Shown piece by piece: positions 33,885 to 44,100 of a stretch of DNA of 64,000 nucleotides. The position numbers were made by a program, and so were the translations under genes. The stretch comes from Macrostomum hystrix. Lineage: Eukaryota > Platyhelminthes > Macrostomidae. The stretch is taken from positions 16,548,001-16,612,000 of the forward strand of contig CATNEN010000038.1 of NCBI GenBank assembly GCA_950097015.1, written 5' to 3'. The notes beneath the pieces are model-generated. The model saw only the letters and a list, made by a program, of their open reading frames with translations, did not search any database and was not told the origin of the DNA. Within the stretch, counting starts at the first letter, position 1, and the number at the start of each line of letters is the position of its first letter.

Positions 33885-34540
33885 TGTCACTAAAGTTTCA
33901 AATACTTGTCATTTGTAAGTGTCACTTAAGTGTCAAATACTTGTCATTTGTGAGTGTCACTTAAGTGTCAAATACTTGTCATTTGTGAGTGTCACTTAAG
34001 TGTCAAATACTTGTCATTTGTGAGTGTCACTTAAGTGTCAAATACTTGTCATTTGTGAGTGTCACTAAAGTTTCAAATAATTGTCATTTGTGAGTGTCAC
34101 TAAAGTTTCAAATACTTGTCATTTGTGAGTGTCACTTAAGTGTCAAATAATTGTCATTTGTGAGTGTCACTAAAGTTTCAAATACTTGTCATTTGTAAGT
34201 GTCACTAAAGTTTCAAATACTTGTCATTTGTGAGTGTCACTTAAGTGTCAAATACTTGTCATTTGTGAGTGTCACTAAAGTTTCAAATACTTGTCATTTG
34301 TAAGTGTCACTAAAGTTTCAAATACTTGTCATTTGTGAGTGTCACTTAAGTGTCAAATACTTGTCATTTGTGAGTGTCACTAAAGTTTCAAATACTTGTC
34401 ATTTGTGAGTGTCACTTAAGTGTCAAATACTTGTCATTTGTGAGTGTCACTAAAGTTTCAAATACTTGTCATTTGTAAGTGTCACTAAAGTTTCAAATAC
34501 CTGTCATTTGTGAGTGTCACCTAAGTGTCAAATACTTGCT
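33885..34540 (+). repeat. 35-bp minisatellite downstream of the GPCR gene
   Basis: About 19 copies containing GTGAGTGTCACTTAAGTGTC plus AAATACTTGTCATTT; two main variants (TTAAGTGTC and TAAAGTTTC) alternate irregularly. Confidence 0.96.
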
Positions 34541-35370
34541 AATCTTACTCATCATGAAGGGACAATAATGACGAATATCATTAATAGGTGAATCGAACAT
34601 CCGATTATTATTATTATTCTGAATTTAACAAGTCTTAGCCGAGCTGTGTATCGCTATTTTGTAGAATGTTTTTATCAATATAAAATATCTTACTGTTGAG
34701 AACGTGCAATTTTCGAGTAATTTTCTCAACTATATTTGACAGTAGTTTTTTGCCTTTTGTTATACTCGGCAGAAAGGCAGATTTGCACTTTAAAGCGAGT
34801 ACAGTTTCATCGGGTCGCAAATAAACTAGCTTAGATTCGCTTGTTTTAACTTGACAAACTATAAGCCTTCTCGGAATCAATGCCTAACTAATGGAGGACA
34901 TTGTACGCTATGCTTTTTGTGCATTAGTTCGGCTTTCATCGACGAGTGCCTAATTGCGGATTAGCTAGCGGGAAATGCTTAATATATCAATCTAACTTTT
35001 TGGTCCTAAAAAACTATGCGAGATCAAAAAGTATTTAATTCCACACGTTTCTATCCGTTTGTATCAGATTCTTCAAATGGAAAGGAAAAAACATCTTTGG
35101 AGGGTTTTTCGCTTTGAAGATTTTCACTTTGGTTGAAGAAGACAGAGATTTCCTTTTTATGATGGATTAGCAGCGTGCTCTTTTTTCCGCTGTGTAATTC
35201 CTGCTCACGATTTGAGATTTTATCGCTAACAATAAAAATTCTATAATTTAACTTCATTTTGCTTTAAAGCAGTTGTTTTTTCATCAAGATAAAAATTATA
35301 TATATAGCTTTTTGATTTGTCGTTTTCAATAAATTTTTGTCACTTAAAGTGTACGAGTAAATTAAGGGTA
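34541..35370 (+). other. Spacer, nothing firm
   Basis: AT-rich. Two minus-strand frames of 68 and 81 codons (34635-34880, 35051-35257) are Lys/Ser-rich and resemble no family; I do not call them genes. Confidence 0.3.
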
Positions 35371-35384
35371 GGGCTGCTGTGTCG

Positions 35385-35740
35385 TGACTCTGGCTAGAGC
35401 GAGAGTACATTGAGGGTTAGGGCTGAGGTGGGCTAGAGCGAGTGTACATTGAGGGTTAGGGCTGAGGTGGGCTAGAGCGAGTGTACATTGAGGTTAGGGC
35501 TGAGGTGGGCTAGAGCGAGTGTACATTGAGGGTTAGGGCTGGGGTGGGCTAGAGCGAGTGTACATTGAGGGTTAGGGCTGAGGTGGGCTAGAGCGAGTGT
35601 ACATTGAGGGTTAGGGCTGAGGTGGGCTAGAGCGAGTGTACATTGAGGTTAGGGCTGAGGTGGGCTAGAGCGAGTGTACATTGAGGTTAGGGCTGAGGTG
35701 GGCTAGAGCGAGTGTACATTCGGGCTTCGGCTGGGGTGGG
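35385..35740 (+). repeat. 39-bp minisatellite containing TTAGGG
   Basis: Eight to nine units of GAGCGAGTGTACATTGAGGG then TTAGGGCTGAGGTGGGCTA. Each carries one TTAGGG word, but at 39-bp spacing, so this is not telomeric sequence. It sits about 0.25 kb upstream of the anillin-like start codon. Confidence 0.94.
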
Positions 35741-35960
35741 CTAATGCGCGTATAGATCGAATGGAAGTCGGCTTAATTCTAGTGTAAATTTTGGATGCAG
35801 GACTCCTGTAGGCCAAAACAGGTGGTTGTAGCGGTTTCATGTCAACGCAAAAGTTAAATATACAATTTTCTCAAGCTAATCTACCCCGTTATCTCATTTC
35901 AGCTAGTCATCCTTTGCAAGCTACTAATCCGTCACCATTATCCGAACCTTTAATCCTCAC

Positions 35961-37800
35961 ATGCAATCCGTGCTCAGAGAGATTGTGAATCGCAATGTCT
36001 TGGAAGAAAATAAAAAAAAGAATAAGGATAGCACAATTAGAGAGGGGATATTTCGCGCTGTGCCTGCGGTTGTAATTCCGTCTACATCTGAAGCTGTCGC
36101 GGCTTCGTCAACTGTCGACAGTCCTGGCACCAGTCTTTACTCTCTGATTCGCAGCCGGCTCAATGTAGGCCGAACTGTTGACCATGAGAGCTCGGATGAT
36201 TTAGAAAATGAGCAGCCTGTGACTACTCAACAGGTAGAGACGGAGGATAATGAGCAGCCTGTGACTACTCAACAGGTAGAGACGGAGGATAATGAGCAGC
36301 TGTTAGCTTGTCCTTGCTTGAATGTCCAGCTAAGCGGACTGCAGGGACTAGCCGTCAGCCTGTCGGAGTCCATCAATGCCGAGCTGTCGAACATCGTCGC
36401 GGAGGACGCCGCGGCGGCTGATCGATCGAAACGCATTCTACTGTTGACACAGAAGCGGCAGCACGCCCTTGCCATCTTAGCTGCCGCTTCCAATGCTGAA
36501 CAGGAAGACTGCAGCAATGATAGCAGCTGTGCACAGCAGCAGCAGCAGCAACAGATGTACATGCTGAAAGTGTCCCAGGTTATCCTACCGATGCAATTAG
36601 ACCGTCTATTTGATCACGAGCGGCACTATTTTGTGTGCCTGTTTCGCTCGCCAATCGGTTGCTTATATGCGTCTGGCATGGCTGACTCCGGCCAGGTCGA
36701 CTTCAGCGAAGCCACCAACCTGCCTGTGCCCTGCGCTGTTAGCGTGCCCAGCCTGACAGCGGACTTTGAAGTCACCCTGCAGGTCTACTGGCTGCGACTG
36801 GGCTCCGATGCTCCGTTGTCTGCTGGTGAGCTGGGTACCTTGGTGTACACTCTCTTGGACTCCCTTCTATCGCAATGTACACTCTATTGGACTCTCTTCT
36901 ACCCCCGATGTACACTCTCCTGGATTCCCTTCTATCCCAATGTACACTCTCTTCGACTCCCTTCTTCCCAAATGTACACTCTCATGGACTCCCTTCTATC
37001 CCGATGTACACTCTCCTGGATTATTTTCTTCCCCAATGTACACTCGCCTCCCCTCTACTTCAATGTACACTTCTTCCCTCTACCCTATTGTACACTCTCC
37101 TGAAATCCTTTCTACCCCAATGTACACCATAATTTCGCAATGTACTTTGAATTATTATTTATTTAACCTAATTCTTAGGTTGTAGCCTAGTGGTTAGGGC
37201 GTCGGACTCACGACTTTAAGGTCGGGGGTTCGATTCCCGACTCCACTGGAACAATTTGCATCCTTTAGCAAGACACGTAACTCTGCATTGCTTCAGTTCA
37301 CCCAGCTGTTAAATGGGTACCAGGATCAGCTGGGATAATTGAAGGTGGGTGTGGCGTCCCCCCAGTCCATGGACTGAACAGCTGTACGCAGCCTTCAGAT
37401 GCGCCGCGCATTAGCTGCGGCTGTGCTGTCGGCTGCACATCTGACCCAATTGGGGCAGGTGTAATCAATTATTATTATTAATAATTATTTTTTAACCGCA
37501 GGCGGCTGCTCCTACCGAGTGCCCAACAAACGTCGCCGTTTTTTTCCTCGACTCGGTGTAAAATCACTGCTCCCGGCAGTTGGTTCTGATCAGCAGCAGC
37601 ACCGGGCAGCTTCCAGATCTGACGGTCAGTTTGTCCTGCTTGGCGAGGCGCCGGTCACAATGGAACTGGTCCGGTTGAGCGCCGGCTGCGTCAGCATCGA
37701 AGCGCCGTCCATTGGTGCCTGTCCGCTGGTTGGTCACATCAGCCTCCGATGCGGTGTCCAAATCGACGCTTCGGCTGGGCAGCGCTGGCGACCGACCTAG
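35961..37800 (+). CDS. Anillin-homology-domain protein without PH domain, 387 aa, 2 exons
   Basis: Exons 35961-36825 and 37502-37800 join in phase 1 (GCTG/GTGAGC; ACCGCAG); stop TAG 37798-37800. An in-frame TAA lies about 45 bp upstream of ATG 35961, so no simple upstream extension exists. The anillin homology domain runs from about residue 115: LNVQLSGLQGLAVSLSESI, the helical KRILLLTQKRQHALAILAAAS, then RHYFVCLFRS, FEVTLQVYWLRLG, and after the splice FVLLGEAPVTMELV and CPLVGHISLRCGVQI. In anillin and rhotekin this region binds RhoA and septins at the cytokinetic ring and is followed by a PH domain; here the frame ends 14 residues after VGHISLRC with no PH domain. Residues 83-110 are a perfect 42-bp coding duplication. 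Either a specialised short paralogue or a truncated copy; expression decides. Confidence 0.72.
36207..36290 (+). repeat. In-frame 42-bp tandem duplication in the anillin-like exon
   Basis: Two identical 42-bp units (36207-36248 and 36249-36290), each encoding NEQPVTTQQVETED, followed by a partial third start (NEQ). Identity at every third position implies a recent duplication in coding sequence. Confidence 0.95.
36836..37140 (+). repeat. About 32-bp minisatellite in the anillin-like intron
   Basis: Units begin TGTACACTCTCCTGGA(CTCCCTTCTATCCCAA). Copies are diverged and vary in length. The array begins just inside the donor site. Confidence 0.9.
37176..37488 (+). mobile_element. tRNA-derived SINE, family 1, plus-strand copy
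   Basis: Head with A box TAGCCTAGTGGTTAGGGCGT and B box GGTTCGATTCC (RNA polymerase III promoter). The body has GCTTCAGTTCACCCAGCTGT followed by AAATGGGTACC, resembling conserved central domains shared by several metazoan SINE superfamilies. It ends TTGGGGCAGGTGTAATC and an ATT-rich tail. Flanking AATTATT...TTTAACC words look like a target duplication. It lies just upstream of the last acceptor of the anillin-like gene. Confidence 0.85.
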
Positions 37801-37984
37801 AATTCCGAGTTTCATCGGCATACAAAACAATGTCTTTTACATACAAATTTAACGTGTGCTTTACAGTCTATCTTTTAAGCAGTGGATCATTGTGTATAGA
37901 ATCTATAAACTGTATTAAAATTATTTATTAATATTTTGTATTTCTGTTTACCATTCTATTATTACTGACGGGTTGAATTCAGTC

Positions 37985-38965
37985 TCCCCGATTTGTAGAT
38001 TCAGCAGATTCCTAAACTGGATCGATTCCTATCTCGGCAGATTATACTTATTTAGTTCGATCCCAATTTCGGCCATTCCTAAACTCGTTCTATTCAGATT
38101 TGGGCAGATTCCTCAACTAGTTTAAATTCCCAGTTCGGCAGATTCCTAAACTGGTGCGATTCCCATTTCAGCCGATTCTTAAATTTGGTTGATTCCCATT
38201 TCAGCCGATTCTTAAATTTGGTCGATTCCCAGTTCGGCAGATTCCTAAACTGGTTCGATTCCCATTTCAGCCGATTCTTAAATTTGGTTGATGACCAGTT
38301 CGGCAGATTCCTATACTGGTTCGATTCCCATTTCAGCAGATTCCTCAACTAGTTTAAATTACCAGTTCGGTAAATTCCTAAACTGGTTCGATTCCCATTT
38401 CAGTAGATTCTTAAATTTGGTTGATTCCCAGTTCGGCAGATTCCTAAACTGGTTCGATTCCCATTTCAGCAGATTCCTCAACTAGTTTAAATTACCAGTT
38501 CGGCAGATTCCTAAACTGGTTCGATTCCCATTTCAGTCGATTCTTAAATTTGGTTGATTCCCAGTTCGGCAGATTCCTAAACTGGTTCGATTCCCATTTC
38601 AGCAGATTCCTCAACTAGTTTAAATTACCAGTTCGGCAGATTCCTAAACTGGTTCGATTCCCATTTCAGCCGATTCTTAAATTTGGTTGATTCCCAGTTC
38701 GGCAGATTCCTAAACTGGTTCGATTCCCATTTCAGCCGATTCTTAAATTTGGTTGATTCCCAGTTCGGCAGATTCCTAAACTGGTTCGATTCCCATTTCA
38801 GCAGATTCCTCAACTAGTTTAAATTACCAGTTCGGCAGATTCCTAAACTGGTTCGATTCCCATTTCAGCCGATTCTTAAATTTGGTTGATTCCCAGTTCG
38901 GCAGATTCCTAAACTGGTTCGATTCCCATTTCAGCCTATTCCTAAATTGGTTAGGCAGACTCCTA
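37985..38965 (+). repeat. 66-bp (2 x 33) minisatellite
   Basis: Two 33-bp halves alternate: GATTCCCAGTTCGGCAGATT(CCTAAACTGGTTC) and GATTCCCATTTCAGCCGATT(CTTAAATTTGGTT), plus a CCTCAACTAGTTTAAATTAC variant. Period divides by 3; short frames over it are artefacts. Confidence 0.95.
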
Positions 38966-39525
38966 ATTTGATTCCTCGTAATCTTGAAATCCCATTTATT
39001 TGATATCTCTTATTACTCACTAGGACTAGACTTTAATTTCGTCAGATTCTTTTTTGGTCGATACCAAGTTTACTAACAAACTAATTTCTTCGAATCGGGG
39101 ACAAATAATATTTTAAAACATTGCGCAACTTATTGACAGTTAAACTACTTTTTTATCTGCTGCTGACTGCTGGTGCATTTTTTGTCCGACAATTTTTCGA
39201 TAGTTACATTTTTTATCGAATATCAACGCTCAGCTTTTACTAGCTTAGTTAGGCATTTGAGTAAATTTTACTTTAAGTCGACGCAAAAAAAATTAATTTG
39301 ATAAACAACGGAAGCAGACAATTGTACTTTTATTCTCCTTGTTGCTTAGTTTTTTTGCGTTGAATGTAATGAAGGGATTTATTTTCAGGTTGATAAGTTA
39401 CAAACAAGGTTAATAAGTTGAGCACAGCTAGACATCTAATAACAGCTAGATGCTCAATTGGCATAGAATGAGGACTTTCTCCTGGCTGACAATTCTCTGA
39501 AGAGAAAAAACAATCTTATCATATA

Positions 39526-39871
39526 ATAATAATAATTAATAATTAATTACACCTGCCCCAATTGGGTCAGATGTGCAGCCGACAGCACAGTCGCAGCTAA
39601 TGCGCGGCGCCTCTGAAGACTGCGTACAGCTGTTCAGTCCATGGACTGGGGGGACGCCACACCCACCTTCAATTATCCCAGCTGATGCTGGTACCCATTT
39701 AACAGCTGGGTGAACTGAAGCAATGCAGAGTTAAGTGTCTTGCTAAAGGACGCAAATTGTTCCAGTGGAGTCGGGAATCGAACCCCCGACCTTTAAGTCG
39801 TGAGTCCGACGCCCTAACCACCAGGCTACAACCTCTGCTACAACCCAAGGTGTAGCTGCTACACCTAGCTG
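39526..39871 (-). mobile_element. tRNA-derived SINE, family 1, minus-strand copy
   Basis: Reverse complement of the 37176 element (read on minus: GTTAGGGCGTCGGACTCACG head, then AACTGAAGC-type central domain in reverse). A 10-bp target duplication TTATCATATA is at 39516-39525 and 39872-39881. It carries an extra 5' segment (CTACACCTTGGGTTGTAGC on minus) absent from the plus copy. Confidence 0.85.
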
Positions 39872-40557
39872 TTATCATATATAGGTGTACACACCCTCCC
39901 GACCAAGTAAAAACGTTGACGCCACTACGTAAAAAGTTAATTTTCTTGAACTTTGAGCAGTCATTGGGTGCCGTCCCAATTTTCAAACATCAATTCACCG
40001 AAGCGTGCGGAATGCCAATCGAGCCAATATAAAATAGAATTCGTCCTTTGAAGCACGTTCTGTAATGGAATTATTCATTAGCATTAGCATGCTTAGTCAG
40101 TCGATCGTAGGCGGTACGGAATACATCAAAATCGATTGCGCCTCCGACTGCACAAAATGCCAATTGACTAATTCACTATTTGCCGCGTGCTCGCGTTTAT
40201 ATTTCACATTATAAGCTCGTAAGAGTAGTTCGTATTTCAAGATGGCACCGACACGTTCGCTTGGCCCACTGATGGACTGTGCTGACTTCTCATTTTTCTA
40301 TACATTTATATGCCGGCAAGCGTGGCCCATCGGGGGATTAGAAAGAATGCTCAACTGAACTCAACATTAGTATATGTAGCTAAATATTGCTTCTGCTAAC
40401 TATTTTTGCTGCATTTAAAATTGGCTTGAAAGTACGAGAATTTCGCTCAGAACTACCATTGTAGCAATACATTGCAGTTGAGCACTTTAATGAGTAGAGT
40501 ACATGCTAAATTATGAAAATTATTAAACTAAAAATCTGATTTTTTAAATCTGCTCAG

Positions 40558-40827
40558 ACACGCATCAAAAAGAGATTTTCGCACCGCGCCAATCCCAATC
40601 TGAATCTAAATCTAAATCTAAATCCCAATCTAGGCGTGTCGGCTGGCTACCCTAGTTGGGATCAATTTAAACAAGAGCCCATGAATAAGTACATGTGCGC
40701 CATCGTACATATGTTGCTAATTTAATATCAAGTCCTTCACTTAAGTGACGGTGATGAGTACGAGTTCATTTCCGAGAAGTACAACTGGAACCGCAGCCGA
40801 AAATGTTCAAACCGCAGACAAAGCTAG
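40558..40827 (+). CDS. Tentative C-terminal exons of an unidentified gene
   Basis: After TTTTTTAAATCTGCTCAG, 40558-40688 reads RIKKRFSHRANPNLNLNL then GYPSWDQFKQEPMN in one frame and can be cut at AATAA/GTACAT. A 57-bp intron ends CTTCACTTAAG; 40746-40827 continues in phase with DGDEYEFISEKYNWNRSRK to TAG 40825-40827. The composition looks protein-like (FKQEP is a possible SUMO site), but no family is recognised and upstream exons were not found. The LTR element begins 86 bp downstream. Confidence 0.3.
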
Positions 40828-40912
40828 CCAAGCCTTCGTTGGTTGAGCGAGAAACGATTTAGAATCGTCAAGAGCTAACAGGCATAACAGGAAAATTGGC
40901 CGATTTTGTTTC

Positions 40913-41089
40913 TGTCATGAGTATAGCGTCTGTGCACAAGTTTGTACACCCGTCTAGGTGTACATGCTAGCGTTCTCTCTCTCATGCCACCATATTATGT
41001 AATCGCGTCTGGCTCTGCGTGTGCTACTTATATATCGGCTGAAGCCAAATAGATTGGTTAGAGCTTTGCTCTCGTCCGCGCTCATCACA
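40913..41089 (+). repeat. 5' LTR, 177 bp
   Basis: TG...CA boundaries. Contains a TATA-like CTTATATATC near 41028 that may be the promoter. Unusually short for a Ty3/gypsy LTR. Confidence 0.95.
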
Positions 41090-41121
41090 TGGCATCGCAA
41101 GCTACAGTAATTTCATAGTGC

Positions 41122-44100
41122 ATGGACCTGAAACCGCCCGGAGAGTTGGAGACCGACTCCAACGAGACTTGGAAACGATGGCGTCAGAAATTCATGATCT
41201 ACCTCAGGGCCACAGGCATTGTTGAAGAAGAGCGCCGAATCAATTTGTTCCTGCACCTCATCGGTGACACCGGGCTGGACATCTACAACACGCTAGAATT
41301 TGAAGACGGTGAAGAGGAGGAAAAAAGCACCGCTGATAAACGCCGAACTCTAGAAGATGTTTTGGGACTTTTCGATGAGCATTTTAGCCCGCGCACTAGC
41401 GAAGTGTTCGAACGATTCAAGTTCTGGGAGCGAGACCAGAAAGAAGCGGAGCCTGTGGACCTATTTGTGACCGATTTGAAGCGCCTTGCCACAACGTGCA
41501 ACTTCGACACTCAAAAAGAAAAAATGATCCGGGACAAGATCGTCTTGGGCTGCAATGACTCTCGAATGCGAGAGCGGCTACTCCGAGAGCCGGAGCTCGA
41601 TCTGAGAACGGCGATCGACATGTGCCGAGCTGTTGAATCCGCCAAGCATCAGATGAAGGAAGTCGAGAAAGGCCTGAACTCCGTAAGATCGTCATCTTCG
41701 TTAAGTCAAGTGACCACACGACAGCATTCAAGCGGTAGCCATGGCAACTCAGCACCCAGCGCACAAGCAGACACTCGAAGTCAGTTTGGAGCGAACGCCG
41801 CTCGCACAGCTCCGACTCAGCAGTTTGCACGCTGCAACCACTGCGGATACGGTCATCGTGAAGGCAAGTGTCCTGCTTTCGGTAAGCGATGCTTGAGTTG
41901 TGGCCGCATGAATCACTTCCGTAGTCAGTGCCAGAGTAAAAGCCAGAAAGTCATGACTGTGGGTGTCGCGGAAGCTGCTGAGCCCCGTCCGGACGGGGAT
42001 GAGGTTTGCTTCATCGGAACACTGCAGTCTGATGGTGAATCAGCTTGGTTAGCCGAAGTCCAGCTGCCAAATGGTGAGAGGCTGAAATGTAAGATGGACA
42101 CTGGAGCAGAGGTGAACGTGTTGCCTGCTCACCTGCTTCCGGCTGGGGAGCAGCTGTGCACCACTCGAACAGTTCTAACTGCCTTTGGCGGAGCGCGCAT
42201 TCCGGTTCTTGGGAAGTGCAGGCTGATGGTAAAGGTGCAGGGCAAGTCATCTGAGCTGGAGTTCATGGTGTCAGATGTGAAGCAAGGCATCCTGGGCCTT
42301 CCAGCGCTGAGTGCATTGGACCTTGTCCGACGTGTTGAGGTTGTCTGTCGGCAACCATGTATCGATGAGAACTTTGTACTTAAGGAGTTCGCTGACCTAT
42401 TCGATGAAAAGTTAGGCTGCCTGCCGTACGTACACTCTTTCACCCTGGATGATCGTGTCATGCCGGTAGTCAACGCGCCTCGAAAGATCCCGTTTGCCTT
42501 GCAAGAGAAGGTTCAAGAGGAGTTGCAGCGTATGGAATCGCTTGGAGTCATAGTGAAAGTTGCTGCGCCTACTGACTGGGTTAATTCTCTGGTCACGGTT
42601 CACAAGCCCGATGGTAGTCTGCGGCTCTGCATAGATCCAACGCATCTTAATAAGGCAATTAAGCGCGCTCACTACCCAATGACGACGGTGGAGCAAGTTA
42701 TAGCGCGAATCCCAGGAGCCAAGTTTTTCACAGTTCTAGATGCAAAGACTGGCTTTTGGCAAATCAGACTCCATGAAAAATGCTCGGAACTGTGTACTTT
42801 CAACACCCCATGGGGCAGGTACAAGTTTGTGCGACTGCCCCCTGGAACAATCGATGCTCCCGAAGTTTATCAACGTGAGCTTAGCAAGATCTTCAGCAGC
42901 TGGGCTGAGGTAATTGTTGACGACATGCTGGTCTGGGGAAAGACGCGCGAGGAGCACGACCAGAAGCTATTGATGGTCCTCAACGAGGCTCGAAGAGTGA
43001 ATTTGAAGCTTAATCGCAGGAAGTTGAGGGTTGGCGTCTCGTCTGTCAACTATGTCGGTCATGTGATCTCTTCTGATGGAGTGATGCCAGACCCTGTTAA
43101 GGTGAAAGCAATCCAGGAGCTTCCAGTGCCCGAGGACAAGCAGGCGGTGATGCGGCTGCTGGGCATGGCCACCTACCTCGGCAAATTCATTCCGAAAGCG
43201 TCAGACCTAACGGATCCACTTCGCTCGCTTTTAAAGAAGGATGTGCTGTTCGACTGGCAGGAAAGGCAGCAAAAAGCTTTTGAGAAGCTGAAAGAAGTAT
43301 TGACGCAAGCACCCGTATTAAGGCTGTTTGATCCTACAGTAGATGTCGAGTTGCAAGTTGACAGTTCATCTGTTGGAGTTGGTTGTGCGTTGCTACAGAA
43401 TGGACAGCCTGTCGCGTATGGTTCCGCAGCTTTGACTTCGACGCAGAAAAATTATGCCCAGATTGAGAAGGAGACGCTGGCTGTCGTGATTGCTTGCAAA
43501 AAGTTTCATGACTACGTCTATGGCCTACCAGTGGTTCGAGTCACGACTGATCACAAGCCGCTGGAGATAATTTTCAAACGGGATTTGGTTCACGCCCCAC
43601 CGAGAATTGCTCGAATGCTGTACCAGCTCAAAAGGTACAATCTGAAGGTCTCGTGGTCACCAGGATCCAAGATGCAGATTGCCGACACGTTGTCAAGAGC
43701 GTACTTGCCAGAGACCGAGGCAGCTTTGGATGATGAAATCGAGGTGGAGGTCCACCAGCTGTGCAGGAGTCTACCGATATCTGCCGTTCGGATGCAAGAA
43801 ATTCGTGACGAGACCAGCAAGGATCGCGATTTGTCTCTTGTGGCACAGTTCGTTCAGGATGGTTGGCCAACAGATTACCGCCGTGTTTGTTCATCTATCC
43901 GTCCTTACTGGAGCTTCAAGGAAGAACTGGTCTATCACGAAGGCGTACTGCTGAAGGTGAACCGTGTCATTGTGCCTGTCTCACTGCGTCAGAAGATCCT
44001 GGAGATTCTGCACGAAGGCCATGCTGGAATGGGCAAAACCGAAGCGCGTGCGCGTCAGATTCTGTACTGGCCTGGAATGTCAGCCGATATCAAACGGTTC

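Noticed and set aside
34635-35257. Two minus-strand frames of 81 and 68 codons
   Set aside because: AT-rich, Lys/Ser-rich composition with no recognised motif, splice signal or polyadenylation context.
37190-37260. A genuine tRNA gene (A and B boxes present)
   Set aside because: The tRNA-like part lacks a closing acceptor stem and continues into a body and tail shared by other dispersed copies, so it is a SINE head; the same holds for the heads near 28911, 39800, 49990 and 50430.
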